DNA from: Pseudonocardiaceae bacterium
GTDB lineage: Bacteria > Actinomycetota > Actinomycetes > Mycobacteriales > Pseudonocardiaceae
Assembly (NCBI GenBank): GCA_009379845.1
Contig: WHSZ01000069.1
Location: forward strand, 1 to 32,915
Direction: 5' to 3'
Length of the DNA stretch: 32,915 nucleotides
Positions 16,073 through 24,670 of this stretch are shown in pieces; position 1 is the first letter of the stretch; each line of letters begins with the position of its first letter. Made by a program: the position numbers and the translations under genes. Below the pieces are notes generated by a model. The model had not been told where the DNA came from. It ran no database searches and saw only the letters and a list, made by a program, of their open reading frames with translations.

Positions 16073-16852
16073 TTGTCCGAAGCGCACCAGAAACTCGTTG
16101 TCGACGGGGTGTCCGTCCGGCTGGGTGGTAACGAGATCCTGCGCGAGGTATCGCTCGCCGTGGCCGAGCGGGAGTTCATCTGCATCATCGGCACGTCCGG
16201 CGGCGGCAAGACCACGTTGGTTCGCGCGATCGGTGGCCTGCTGCCGATCGAGACCGGCACGGTGCTGCTCGACGACACGCCGGTCGTCGATCCGATCCCG
16301 CGGATCTCTATGGTGTTCCAGCATTTCGGGCTGTTCCCGTGGAAGACCGTGCGGGCGAACGTCGAGTACGGGCTCACCGTCCAGGGCCGCACCGACCCCG
16401 ACGGGCGGGTCGACCGGCTGCTGGAGATCATGCACCTCGCGCACGTCGACAAGAAGTACCCGCACCAGCTGTCCGGCGGCATGAAGCAGCGCGTCGGGAT
16501 CGCCCGCGCACTCGCGGTGGAACCCGAGTTGTTGCTGCTGGACGAACCGTTCAGCGCCGTTGACGCGATCACCCGCGAGCTGCTCCAGAACGAGGTGCTG
16601 CAGCTGTGGGAGCGCAACGAGCGGATGAGCGGTGTGTTGATCACACACGACATCGACGAGGCGATCCTGATGGCCGACCGGATCCTGGTTATCAGCGGCC
16701 CGCCAGGCGAAGTCTCCCTTGAAGTGCCCATCCCGATCGAACGGCCGCGCTCGGCGCACTCCGTTCGGTCCCATCCGGCGTACCCCGAACTACGCGAGCG
16801 GCTGTGGTCGGCGTTGCAGGCCGGAGGGAAAACCGCGCTGGAGGCAGCATGA
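16073..16852 (+). CDS. ABC transporter ATP-binding protein, SsuB/TauB class
   Basis: The 259-residue ATPase has Walker A GTSGGGKTT (40-48), Q-loop in MVFQHFGLFPW, signature LSGGMKQR, Walker B LLLLDEP, and switch His in LITHDIDEA. FQHFGLFPWKTV with ITHDIDEAIL is typical of the nitrate/sulfonate/taurine group (SsuB, TauB, NrtD, ThiZ). TTG 16073 is chosen because a strong GGGGAGG ends five bases before it and a Leu/Met-Ser-Glu N-terminus is normal; the GTG at 16049 lies ahead of that site. The stop overlaps the permease ATG (ATGA). The imported solute cannot be read from the ATPase; it should match the enzymes downstream. Confidence 0.92.
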   Translation: MSEAHQKLVVDGVSVRLGGNEILREVSLAVAEREFICIIGTSGGGKTTLVRAIGGLLPIETGTVLLDDTPVVDPIPRISMVFQHFGLFPWKTVRANVEYGLTVQGRTDPDGRVDRLLEIMHLAHVDKKYPHQLSGGMKQRVGIARALAVEPELLLLDEPFSAVDAITRELLQNEVLQLWERNERMSGVLITHDIDEAILMADRILVISGPPGEVSLEVPIPIERPRSAHSVRSHPAYPELRERLWSALQAGGKTALEAA

Positions 16853-17685
16853 CTACGGCGGTTTCGGGCTCGGTGGATCACACCGCGCAGCCCGCACAGG
16901 CCTCGCGGCAGCGACGTTCCGGGCCGCGCACCCTCTCGCCGAGCGTCAAGTGGATGCTGCGGTTGTCGTCCGTCGCGGCGATCCTGCTCGCGTGGGAGAT
17001 CTACGGGCGTTCCATCAACCCTATTCTGCTTTCCTACCCGACAGCCGTCGCCAACGCGGCGGCGGACATGATGGCGGACGGCACCTTGCCGCAGGCGCTC
17101 AGCGAGAGCCTCGTGGTGCTGGGAATGGGCTCGCTGATCGGCGTGTCCGTTGGGTTGACCGTGGGGTTGTTCGCCGGGCGAAGCCAGATCGTGGCCGCGC
17201 TGCTCGAGCTACCCATGAACGCGCTGTATGCCACGCCGAGCGTGGCGTTGATTCCGGTGATCGTCCTGTGGTTCGGCTTCGGGCCTACCGCGAAGACGGT
17301 CGTCGTGATGTTGTTCGTGCTGTTCCCCGTACTCATCAACACGATGCGCGGCGTGCAAGAGGTCGATGCCGCCTTGATCGAAGTGGCCCGCTCGTTCTGC
17401 TCGCGGGAACGGCGAATGTGGCGAGATCTCATCTTCCCGTCCGCGGTGCCCTACATCGTCACCGGGCTCCGGCTGGCCATCGGCCGCGCCCTGATCGGTG
17501 TGATCGTGGCCGAGTTCTTCACCGCGTTCGCTGGACTCGGCAACCTGATCGTCACCAACGCCAACCAGTTCCGTACCGACCGGATGTTCGTGCCCATCGT
17601 GGTGATCGCGTTGTTCGGTGTGCTGCTGACCGCACTGCTCGAGTGGGTGGAACGGCGAATCGTTCGTTGGCACGGCGACGGATAG
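16849..17685 (+). CDS. ABC transporter permease, SsuC/TauC class
   Basis: This 278-residue integral membrane protein has about six transmembrane segments starting near residue 36. The cytoplasmic EAA loop is seen as VQEVDAALIEVARSFCSRERRMWRDLIFPSAVPYI-type sequence at roughly 165-200, and ALYATPSVALIPVIVLWFG before it is the hallmark of the SsuC/TauC/ThiX permeases. A 30-residue polar N-terminus precedes the membrane part. ATG 16849 overlaps the ATPase stop, which implies translational coupling. With the ATPase and the lipoprotein it forms a complete importer, one homodimer each of permease and ATPase. Confidence 0.92.
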   Translation: MTTAVSGSVDHTAQPAQASRQRRSGPRTLSPSVKWMLRLSSVAAILLAWEIYGRSINPILLSYPTAVANAAADMMADGTLPQALSESLVVLGMGSLIGVSVGLTVGLFAGRSQIVAALLELPMNALYATPSVALIPVIVLWFGFGPTAKTVVVMLFVLFPVLINTMRGVQEVDAALIEVARSFCSRERRMWRDLIFPSAVPYIVTGLRLAIGRALIGVIVAEFFTAFAGLGNLIVTNANQFRTDRMFVPIVVIALFGVLLTALLEWVERRIVRWHGDG

Positions 17686-17721
17686 CTGGAACACAAAGCC
17701 GGGATACCTAGGAGGCCGACA

Positions 17722-18765
17722 ATGGCTGTCGGATCGAGAAAACTGTGGGCGGTGCTCGCCGCAGCGGTGCTGTTCTTCCCCGCCTGTGGTGCGTTCGGCG
17801 AGGGACCGCAGGAAGCCGAGTCGAACGATAACGAGATCCAGGTGGGTCTGCCGACCGGGAAGACCAGCTTCGCCAATTCCGATATCGCCGTGGCACAAGA
17901 GAAAGGTTTCTTCAAGGAAGCAGGCCTGACCGTGAAGACAACGAATTTCCGTTCGGGAGTATCGGTGGTGCAGGGTGTCGCCGGCGGCAACCTGGACGTC
18001 GGCGCGTCCAGTTTCGAACCGGTCGCCAACGCGCACGCCCGTGGTGGGGACGTGAAGATAATCGGCTCCTACACGGACTTGCTCGCGGTCGCCGCCGTGA
18101 CTCCCAAGGACGTCACCAAGCCGGCCGATCTGCGCGGCAAGAACGTCGGGGTTCAAGAAGTCGGGGCCTTCCGGGAAATCATGACGCGCATCGTGCTGGA
18201 ATCCGGCGGGCTGACCCAGCGCGACGTCAACTACGTGCCCGTTGACTCGCAGTCGTACATTTCCAGCCTGCTACAGGGCAAGATCGAGTCCGCGATTCTG
18301 CAGACCGAGCAGGCGCTGTCCGCGCAGACCGAGGACAAGAACCTGCATGTGCTCGAGAACCTGAACAAGATCACGCCGAACTACCACTACGGCACGTACT
18401 TCGTGTCACCGTCCTGGCTGGAAAACAACCGGAAGAACGCGGTCAAGTTCCTCACCGCGATCACCAAGGCACACCGGTTCATGTACGAGAACAAGGAAGA
18501 GACGGTTCCGATCGTCGCCAAATCCACTGGATTCGACGAGAAGACCATCTCTGCTGCCTACGACGTCATGCTCGAACAGCAAGGGGTTTTCCCTGTGAAC
18601 GACGGGCTGGATGACAAGCGAATGCGGCAGACGATCGAGAAGCTTCGCAAGATGGGTGTGTTGACCGGCCCGGAGATCAAGGTGTCCGAACTGGTCGACA
18701 AGGGACCAATCGGGGACGCGGTGCGCGACCTCGGCCCGTGGGACGGAGACAAACGCTGGCGTTGA
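17722..18765 (+). CDS. ABC transporter substrate-binding lipoprotein, SsuA/NMT1-like
   Basis: This 347-residue solute-binding lipoprotein has its signal peptide ending in FPAC (Cys22), followed by an acidic tether. The mature domain is of the NMT1/THI5-SsuA type: IQVGLPTGKTSFANSDIAVA, EKGFFKEAGLTV, GVSVVQGVAGGNLDVG and DLRGKNVGVQEVGA are family landmarks. AGGAGGCC lies just before the ATG. The family binds small anionic or heterocyclic molecules (alkanesulfonates, taurine, nitrate, pyrimidine precursors); no residue visible to me fixes the ligand. It is third in the operon and 74 bases before the creatininase-fold gene. Confidence 0.9.
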   Translation: MAVGSRKLWAVLAAAVLFFPACGAFGEGPQEAESNDNEIQVGLPTGKTSFANSDIAVAQEKGFFKEAGLTVKTTNFRSGVSVVQGVAGGNLDVGASSFEPVANAHARGGDVKIIGSYTDLLAVAAVTPKDVTKPADLRGKNVGVQEVGAFREIMTRIVLESGGLTQRDVNYVPVDSQSYISSLLQGKIESAILQTEQALSAQTEDKNLHVLENLNKITPNYHYGTYFVSPSWLENNRKNAVKFLTAITKAHRFMYENKEETVPIVAKSTGFDEKTISAAYDVMLEQQGVFPVNDGLDDKRMRQTIEKLRKMGVLTGPEIKVSELVDKGPIGDAVRDLGPWDGDKRWR

Positions 18766-18839
18766 ATCTTTCAGTCCGGAAGTGCCATTCACGCAGAAGC
18801 GTCATTCAGAAAAGTAAAGCCTCGGAGGGTTAGGGAAGT

Positions 18840-19733
18840 ATGAGCGAGAAAGATTATGTCGACGCCGATGCCAACGAGGTGCGCAAGCACAACATCCTCG
18901 CGTTGTCCTTTGCCGAGGTAGCCGAACGGCTGGCGGAGGACGGCCAGGATGTTGTGCTCGTCCCACTGGGAAGCACCGAGAAACACGGCGCACATATTCC
19001 ACTTGGGACGGATAGCTACGTGACCATGGAAGTGGTCGAGCGGACGGCGAAGGCGGCCGACGTCATCTACTCCCCGCTGGTTCCGTTCGGCTACTCACCG
19101 CACCACATGGGGCGGCATCTCGAGGGCGCCGGCACAGTGACACTGCGGGCCGAGACATACCGCCGGGTGATGAACGACCTGGCGCGAAGCCTGATCTACC
19201 ACGGCTTCCGGAAGATCATCTTCGTCAGTCATCACGGATCCAACACCAAGCCGATCGACGAGATCATGCGGCAGTTGCGCTACGAGACCGGTGCCTACAT
19301 CTCCTACTACAAGACGCCGACCGAGCGGGATGCCAGCGTGGTGCAGGATCTGTTCGACAACCCACCGGAGGAGACGCCCGGCTGGCACTCGAGCGAGTTG
19401 GAGACCTCGGTGTTGATGGCCACCGCCGACGGGTTGGTGAACATGGATCGTGCGGTCCAGGATCGGGCCCACGCCCCCGCGTACATGACCGATGCCTTCT
19501 CCAAAGTGGACGGTACGGCGACGGTCAAGTTCCAAGGATCGGAGAACATCTGGGTGCCGATGGAACATCACGAGTACTGCGACACCGCGGTGATCGGTAA
19601 CCCGTTCCGGTCCAGCAAGGAGAAGGGGCTCGCCATGCTGGATCGGATGGCGGATCATCTCACCGCGTACGTGCAGGAGGTGCGCCAGTTCAAGGTCGAG
19701 ATCACCAACAGCGACTACCCGGAACGGGCGTAG
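18840..19733 (+). CDS. Creatininase-family amidohydrolase
   Basis: The 297-residue protein has the creatininase fold, a metal-dependent cyclic-amide/amidohydrolase family that also includes FAPy deformylase and MftE-like members. Metal ligands line up: Glu47 and His49 in GSTEKHGAHIP, Asp58 in LGTDSY, His132 in VSHHGSN (NGHGGN in creatininase) and Glu186 in HSSELETS. GYSPHHMGRHLEGAGTVTL is the family's substrate loop. Creatininase itself is about 260 residues, so the N-terminus is somewhat longer. GGAGGGTTAGGGA precedes the ATG. No creatinase or sarcosine oxidase is nearby, so creatinine breakdown is not supported. It probably hydrolyses an amide or lactam of the imported compound. Confidence 0.88.
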   Translation: MSEKDYVDADANEVRKHNILALSFAEVAERLAEDGQDVVLVPLGSTEKHGAHIPLGTDSYVTMEVVERTAKAADVIYSPLVPFGYSPHHMGRHLEGAGTVTLRAETYRRVMNDLARSLIYHGFRKIIFVSHHGSNTKPIDEIMRQLRYETGAYISYYKTPTERDASVVQDLFDNPPEETPGWHSSELETSVLMATADGLVNMDRAVQDRAHAPAYMTDAFSKVDGTATVKFQGSENIWVPMEHHEYCDTAVIGNPFRSSKEKGLAMLDRMADHLTAYVQEVRQFKVEITNSDYPERA

Positions 19734-19744
19734 CGGGAGGCGAG

Positions 19745-20404
19745 ATGACCGAGGTGGACTCCGCGACGTTGCGCCTGCTCCGCGAGGATCTGGTCGCCAT
19801 CTCCCGCCGCGGCTACGAGCGTGGCCTGGTGGCCGGGGTGAGCGGGAACAACAGCCTCCGGGTACCCGGCAGCGACCTGGTGCTGATCAAGGCAACCGGG
19901 GGATGCCAAGGGGAGATGGACATCTCCGACACGGTCCTGATGAACCTCGAAGGTGAGGTGCTGGATCAGGGCCGGGTTCCGTCCAAGGAATGGCGGTGGC
20001 ACGTGGAGGTCTACCGCACCAGGCCGGAGGTGGGCGGCATCGCCCACCTCCACCCGCCGTACTCGGTGGCCTTCGCCGTCGCGGACGAGCCGGTTCCGTT
20101 GGTGCACACCGCGGCGCGGGCGCACCTGCGCAAGGTCGCCACCGTGGACCTGCTGCCGGCGGGTTCCTCGGAGCTCGCCGATCAGGTCACCGAGGCCTTC
20201 GCCGACCCTGAGGTCCGCGGGGTGCTGATGCGTGAGCACGGCACGATCACGGTCGGCCCCGATCTGCGCACCGCTTACTACCGCACGGAGTATCTCGAAG
20301 ACTGCGCGAAGGTCGCGCTGCTGGCCGGGCAGATCCGAGGGATGCGCCCTGGCGAGGTGCCGCTCGCGGTGGACATCGCGCCGCTGGCGGAAGTCACCGG
20401 ATGA
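19745..20404 (+). CDS. Class II aldolase/adducin-family protein
   Basis: This 219-residue zinc-dependent enzyme is of the fuculose-1-phosphate aldolase / ribulose-5-phosphate epimerase fold. The metal histidines are His101 and His103 (IAHLHPPYS) and His165 (MREHGTITVG), with Glu82 (SKEWRWH) as candidate acid/base; SGNNSLR near residue 33 forms the phosphate or carboxylate loop. Members do retro-aldol cleavage, epimerisation or decarboxylation of 3-oxo sugar-acid phosphates, so the chemistry here is open. GGGAGGCG lies just ahead of the ATG, 11 bases after the previous stop, and its own stop overlaps the next ATG. The operon position suggests it acts on a product of the amidohydrolase or dehydrogenase. 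Confidence 0.88.
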   Translation: MTEVDSATLRLLREDLVAISRRGYERGLVAGVSGNNSLRVPGSDLVLIKATGGCQGEMDISDTVLMNLEGEVLDQGRVPSKEWRWHVEVYRTRPEVGGIAHLHPPYSVAFAVADEPVPLVHTAARAHLRKVATVDLLPAGSSELADQVTEAFADPEVRGVLMREHGTITVGPDLRTAYYRTEYLEDCAKVALLAGQIRGMRPGEVPLAVDIAPLAEVTG

Positions 20405-21675
20405 AACCGCCCATCGTCCTACTGGCCACAGTGGACACCAAGGCCGCGGAGGTGGCGTTCCTCCGCGCCGAGCTGGTCGGGCACGGCTGGCCGGTACGGG
20501 TGCTGGACGTGGGGCTTTGGGTGGTCCGCGATGGGGTGGATGTGCCGGCCGATGCGGTGGCGACGGCCGCCGGCAGCGAGCTGGACGAGCTGCGGGTGAG
20601 CGCGCGAAGGGACGAGGCGATGGCGGTGATGGCCGCCGGCGCCCGTGCCGTGCTCGAACGCTGGCGTGCGGCGGGTGAGCTGTCCGGAATTCTCGCCGTT
20701 GGCGGTAATCAAGGCACCTCGATCGCGGCCGCCGCGATGCGCGAGCTGCCGTACGGGATCCCGAAACTGATCGTCTCGACGGTGGCGTCCGGAAACGTCC
20801 GCGAGTACGTCGGGGACAGCGACGTGACGCTGATGTTCTCGGTGGGCGATCTGCTCGGTGGAGCGAATCCGGTGGTGGCCGGCGTGCTGCGGCGAGCCGC
20901 GGCCGCGGTCGCGGGGATGGCCGCGGTGCCGGACACCGAGGACGGTGCGGGCGGCCCGCTCGTCGCGCTGACCGCGTTCGGCAACACGCACCCCGCGGTC
21001 ACCGCGGCGATGCGGGTGCTGGCGGATTCCGGGCTGGGCGCCGTGCCGTTCCATGCCTCCGGTGCCTGCGGCTCCGCCATGGAACGGCTGATCGACGGCG
21101 GGACCTTCCACGGCGTACTGGACCTCACCACCCATGAGTTGCTCGGCGAACTGTTCCCGGACGACATCTACGCACCGGTGCGGCCGGGCAGGCTGACCGC
21201 GGCCGGACGAGCCGGAATCGCTCAGGTGGTCGCGCCCGGCGGGCTCGAATACCACTGCTTCGGCGGTAAGGACACCATTCCGATCGCACTTCGCGATCGG
21301 CCGACGCATTATCACAATCCGAACAACACCAACGTTCGGGCCACCGCGGACGAGCTGGTGGTGGTGGCTGAGGCGATGGCGGAACGGCTGAACGCCTCCA
21401 CCGGGCAGGTGGCGGTACTCATCCCACGGCTCGGTTGGTCGGTGGTGGGCAGCCCTGCAGGTGTGCTGCACGATCCCGCGGCCAACGACGCGTTCAGCAC
21501 GACACTGCGCGCGCGGCTGTCCCCCCGGATGCGGTTGGACGAGCTGGACGTCACGATCAACGATCCGGTCTTCGGGACAACGGCCGCGCGGACTCTGTTG
21601 GAAATGATGGGAAATCGCTCCGGCGCCGAACCGCATACCGCGGCGACCGGGCACGCTCTTCGTGAAGGTGGTTAG
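20401..21675 (+). CDS. Tm-1-like / UPF0261 family protein
   Basis: The 424-residue protein matches the Tm-1-like ATP-binding domain (UPF0261) group. It begins IVLLATVDTKAAEVAFL, then GGNQGTSIAAAAMRELPYGIPKLIVSTVASG and YVGDSDVTLMFSVGDLLG, with a second half containing ALTAFGNTHPAV and FHASGACGSAMERLI. The family name comes from the N-terminal domain of the tomato viral resistance protein; bacterial members are found in catabolic operons but few have a proven reaction. A phosphate- or carboxylate-handling role is only a guess. ATG 20401 overlaps the aldolase stop. Together with the aldolase and the amidohydrolase it defines the unusual core of this operon. Confidence 0.88.
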   Translation: MKPPIVLLATVDTKAAEVAFLRAELVGHGWPVRVLDVGLWVVRDGVDVPADAVATAAGSELDELRVSARRDEAMAVMAAGARAVLERWRAAGELSGILAVGGNQGTSIAAAAMRELPYGIPKLIVSTVASGNVREYVGDSDVTLMFSVGDLLGGANPVVAGVLRRAAAAVAGMAAVPDTEDGAGGPLVALTAFGNTHPAVTAAMRVLADSGLGAVPFHASGACGSAMERLIDGGTFHGVLDLTTHELLGELFPDDIYAPVRPGRLTAAGRAGIAQVVAPGGLEYHCFGGKDTIPIALRDRPTHYHNPNNTNVRATADELVVVAEAMAERLNASTGQVAVLIPRLGWSVVGSPAGVLHDPAANDAFSTTLRARLSPRMRLDELDVTINDPVFGTTAARTLLEMMGNRSGAEPHTAATGHALREGG

Positions 21676-21677
21676 GC

Positions 21678-22787
21678 ATGACTGAAGTCCAAGCAGCACT
21701 CGCTGACCCGGTTGGCACCGCCGCGGTGCCGGACACCATGCGCGGGGCGGTGCTGTTCGGCCCTGACGACATTCGGGTCGTCGAGCGCGCGGTGCCGCTG
21801 CCCGGTCCAGGCGAAGTGCTCGTCAAGGTCGCGATGTGCGGAACCTGCGGTACCGACTTGAAGATCTTCGGTGGGCACTTTCCGCAGACGCCACCGTTCG
21901 GGGAGTTCATCCCCGGACACGAGTGGACCGGCACCGTCGTCGCGCTCGGCGACACCGTGGACGAGTTCCGGATCGGCGACAAGGTGTGTATCGAGGCGCA
22001 CGCCGGTTGCGGTCGCTGCGACAACTGTCTGGTCGGCCGGTACACGGCCTGCCTCAACTACGCGAATCCGGCGAAGGGGCACCGGGCCACCGGGCTGACG
22101 ACCAACGGTGGTTTCGCGGAGTACGCGGTGCACAACGTGAAGGCGCTGTACCGCATGCCGGAGTCGGTGTCCTTTGAGGACGCCGTGTTGATCACCACGG
22201 CCGGCACCGGCATGTACGGGCTGGATGTGGCAGGCGGGTTCGTGGCGGGGGAGAACGTGGTGGTGTTCGGCCCCGGCCCCGTCGGCCTGATGACCGTGCA
22301 ACTGTGTAAGCAAATGGCGGCGCGGCAAGTGATTCTGATCGGTACCCGGCCGTCCCGGCTGGAACTCGGCCGGCAACTCGGTGCCGATCACGTGATCAAC
22401 GCGCGGGAGGTGAATCCCGCGGACGCGGTGCTCGAGTTGACCGGTGGTGAGGGAGCCGACCTGTGTGTGGAGGCGTCCGGCGGGGTTGACACACCGCAGC
22501 AATGCGTGGAGGCGACGAAGCGTGGCGGGAAGATGCTCTTCGTCGCGTTCTATCCGGATCGGGTCTCACTGGATCTGAGCGCGGTTGTTCGCAAGGACAT
22601 CAGCATGTACACCTCCCGCGGTGAGGGCGGAAATAATGTGAAGCGTGCCGTCGCGATGGCTGCCGAGGGCAAGCTGCGCGGTGCGGAGCTCGTCACGCAC
22701 CGGTTTGGGCTCGATGACATCGCGGAGGCGTTCCGGGTGGTACGAGAGCGGGATGGCGATCCGATGAAGGTGGTGCTGGTGCCATAG
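21678..22787 (+). CDS. Zinc-dependent alcohol/polyol dehydrogenase (MDR family)
   Basis: The 369-residue medium-chain dehydrogenase resembles sorbitol/threonine dehydrogenases. The catalytic zinc residues are in GTCGTD and GHEW; structural zinc cysteines occur as C-x2-C-x2-C-x7-C in AGCGRCDNCLVGRYTAC. The NAD motif is FGPGPVGLMTVQL, with no obvious NADP cue. It should oxidise a secondary alcohol or polyol to a ketone in the cytoplasm, supplying a keto compound the aldolase could split (inference). ATG 21678 is two bases after the Tm-1-like stop, with GAAGGTGG as the ribosome site. It is the last enzyme before the LacI regulator. Confidence 0.9.
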   Translation: MTEVQAALADPVGTAAVPDTMRGAVLFGPDDIRVVERAVPLPGPGEVLVKVAMCGTCGTDLKIFGGHFPQTPPFGEFIPGHEWTGTVVALGDTVDEFRIGDKVCIEAHAGCGRCDNCLVGRYTACLNYANPAKGHRATGLTTNGGFAEYAVHNVKALYRMPESVSFEDAVLITTAGTGMYGLDVAGGFVAGENVVVFGPGPVGLMTVQLCKQMAARQVILIGTRPSRLELGRQLGADHVINAREVNPADAVLELTGGEGADLCVEASGGVDTPQQCVEATKRGGKMLFVAFYPDRVSLDLSAVVRKDISMYTSRGEGGNNVKRAVAMAAEGKLRGAELVTHRFGLDDIAEAFRVVRERDGDPMKVVLVP

Positions 22788-22822
22788 GCCTAATCTGGCC
22801 GGTGGTCCGTTGATTCGATGAC

Positions 22823-23851
22823 ATGGGAAGGCCGATGAACATTCGAGATGTTGCGGCCGCGGCCGGGGTATCGGTTGCGACCGTTTCGCGGGTCATCAGC
22901 CCCAAGTCGGCGGACCAACCGATCCGGCCGCAGACACGGCAACGCGTGCTGGACGCCATCGACAAGCTGGGCTACCGGCCGAACGACTTGGCAAGGGCGT
23001 TGCTGCACCAGCGGACGTCCGCGGTCGGCCTCGTCGTTCCGGACATCTCCAACCCGTACTACCCGGCGCTGGTGCGCGGCGTTGAGGACACCGCATCGAC
23101 CCGCGGCTATCGCGTGGTGTTGTGCAACACCGATCGCAACGTGCAGAAGACCACGGCCTACCTCGACACGCTGGTGAAGACCAGGGTGGACGGCATCATC
23201 ATCGCCGGTGGGAGCACGACGATGCCGATGTTGCGTGACGTGCTGCAGCCGTACCGCACGAAGGTTGTCGTGGTTGGCCGGCACCGGCTCGAGTTTCCCT
23301 CGGTGCGGGTGGACAACGTCGCGGCGGTACGGGACGCGGTCGAGTACCTGATCGGGTTGGGGCACCGCAGGATCGGGTTCATCGCGGGGCCGCTGTCGTC
23401 GAACACCGTGCAAGATCGGCTGGAGGGCTACCGGCAGGCACTGCGAGCGGCGGGCGTGGAGTCCCCGGACGAGCTGGTGCGGGAGGGCGATTTCCAGGAG
23501 CAGAGCGGGTACGACATCGCCCGCTCGTTACCCGACTGGCCGGTCCGCCCGACGGCGCTGGTGGCCGCGAACGACCGGATGGCGGTCGGTGCGATGGCCG
23601 CGCTCGCCGACGCCGGGCTGCGGGTGCCGGACGACGTTTCGCTTGTCGGTTTCGACGACGTGTCGCTGGCCAGCTACATCCGGCCCGCGCTCACCACCGT
23701 GTCGGTGCCCACCTACGAGATGGGCCAGGCGGCGATGGAGATGCTGCTCGAGGAGTTCGACGAGGACGCGGGCGGCTCGTTGCCCGACTCGCGCGTGCTG
23801 CCGACCAGGCTGGTGGTCAGGGACAGTTGCGCCGAAGTGCCCCGCCCGTGA
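22823..23851 (+). CDS. LacI-family transcriptional regulator
   Basis: The 342-residue repressor has an N-terminal HTH (NIRDVAAAAGVSVATVSRVI, residues about 6-25) and hinge helix (PNDLARALL), then a periplasmic-binding-protein-like effector domain (SAVGLVVPDISNPYYPALV to SLVGFDDVSLASYI). LacI regulators usually sense sugars or sugar derivatives, which hints that the operon substrate is sugar-like. ATG 22823 gives MGRPMNIRDVA, close to the usual family N-terminus; ATG 22835 is possible and has GGAAGG near it. It follows the dehydrogenase by 35 bases and is probably in the same transcript. The inverted repeats at 15957-15989 are its best operator candidate in the window. Confidence 0.9.
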   Translation: MGRPMNIRDVAAAAGVSVATVSRVISPKSADQPIRPQTRQRVLDAIDKLGYRPNDLARALLHQRTSAVGLVVPDISNPYYPALVRGVEDTASTRGYRVVLCNTDRNVQKTTAYLDTLVKTRVDGIIIAGGSTTMPMLRDVLQPYRTKVVVVGRHRLEFPSVRVDNVAAVRDAVEYLIGLGHRRIGFIAGPLSSNTVQDRLEGYRQALRAAGVESPDELVREGDFQEQSGYDIARSLPDWPVRPTALVAANDRMAVGAMAALADAGLRVPDDVSLVGFDDVSLASYIRPALTTVSVPTYEMGQAAMEMLLEEFDEDAGGSLPDSRVLPTRLVVRDSCAEVPRP

Positions 23852-23887
23852 GTACGTCTCGGCGTTATGGAGCGAACGTACTCACGG
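23846..23887. terminator. Symmetric bidirectional terminator spanning two stop codons
   Basis: A perfect 12-bp stem (CCGTGAGTACGT / ACGTACTCACGG) with an 18-base loop lies between the convergent LacI and SDR genes. Each arm contains the final Pro codon and TGA stop of the gene entering it, so the two genes share one terminator with coding ends inside it. Confidence 0.75.
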
Positions 23888-24670
23888 ATCGGCGTCGGGC
23901 GGTAGGTCGGTGAAGCCGTACTGATCGGCGAGTTCGGCGACCGGAATGGTGCGCCCGGCGTGCCTCGCGACCTCCGGGTCGTCGAACAACGCGCGAACGG
24001 CCCTGCCGGGGAATTCCACCGAATCGGTGCCGGGCGGAAATTCGTCGATCTCGGCCCGGATCGCTTCGGTGCGGGTGAAGCCCGGCGAGATCGCGAGTGC
24101 GCTCACCCCGTGCGGGCGCAGGTCGTACGCGAGTGAGCGAACCAGCCGGCTGGTCGCACTCATCGCGAGGTCGTAATAGAGATTGCCGGCGATCACCTCC
24201 TCGTCCGGGGCGGTGTAGCCGGTCAGCACGATCAGCCCGGCACCACGGGCGATCAGTAGCGGCGCTGCGAACCGGGCGGCGACGAGGTGCGCGCGAACGC
24301 CGCTTTCCATCATGTTGCGCCAGTGTTCGAGGGGCAGGTCCCAGAACGGGCCGCCGCGAAACGGCAGCGCGTTGCCGTCGAACGCGTTGCCGACAAGCAG
24401 ATCGAGGCCGCCGTGCTCGGCCCGCACCCGCTCGAACAGGTCCGCGACGGCATCGTCGTCGGTGTGGTCCACGACCAGCGGTACGCCCTTTCCGCCCCGG
24501 CGGTCCACCACCTCGGCGGTGTCCTCGACCGTCCCTGGCAGGGCGGAGTGCTTGTGCTCGCGGGATTCGCGGTCGGTGACGTACACCGTGGCACCGGCCT
24601 CGCCAAGCACCAGCGCTATGCCGCGGCCGATGCCGCGTGCCGCTCCGGTCACCACGGCAACGCGGTTCAC
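23882..24670 (-). CDS. SDR-fold protein lacking the canonical catalytic residues
   Basis: The 262-residue protein has a short-chain dehydrogenase Rossmann fold (VVTGAARGIGRGIALVLGEAG at the N-terminus) and overall resembles the DHRS1-like group (PFWDLPLEHW, SGVRAHLVAARFAAPLLI). The active-site YxxxK motif reads YYDLAMSAT: Tyr166 is followed four residues later by Met170 instead of Lys. The usual Ser region is LIVLTGYT and the NNAG motif is VGNAFDG, so the Asn-Ser-Tyr-Lys tetrad is largely absent. It may be catalytically inactive or use another mechanism. The GTG start at 24670 overlaps the stop of the 85-residue gene (GTGA), implying co-translation. Confidence 0.85.
   Translation of the reverse strand: MNRVAVVTGAARGIGRGIALVLGEAGATVYVTDRESREHKHSALPGTVEDTAEVVDRRGGKGVPLVVDHTDDDAVADLFERVRAEHGGLDLLVGNAFDGNALPFRGGPFWDLPLEHWRNMMESGVRAHLVAARFAAPLLIARGAGLIVLTGYTAPDEEVIAGNLYYDLAMSATSRLVRSLAYDLRPHGVSALAISPGFTRTEAIRAEIDEFPPGTDSVEFPGRAVRALFDDPEVARHAGRTIPVAELADQYGFTDLPPDADP

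Noticed and set aside
18840..19733. Reading the creatininase-fold gene as a creatinine degradation pathway
   Set aside because: No creatinase, sarcosine oxidase or cytosine deaminase is nearby, and the family includes several other amidohydrolases.
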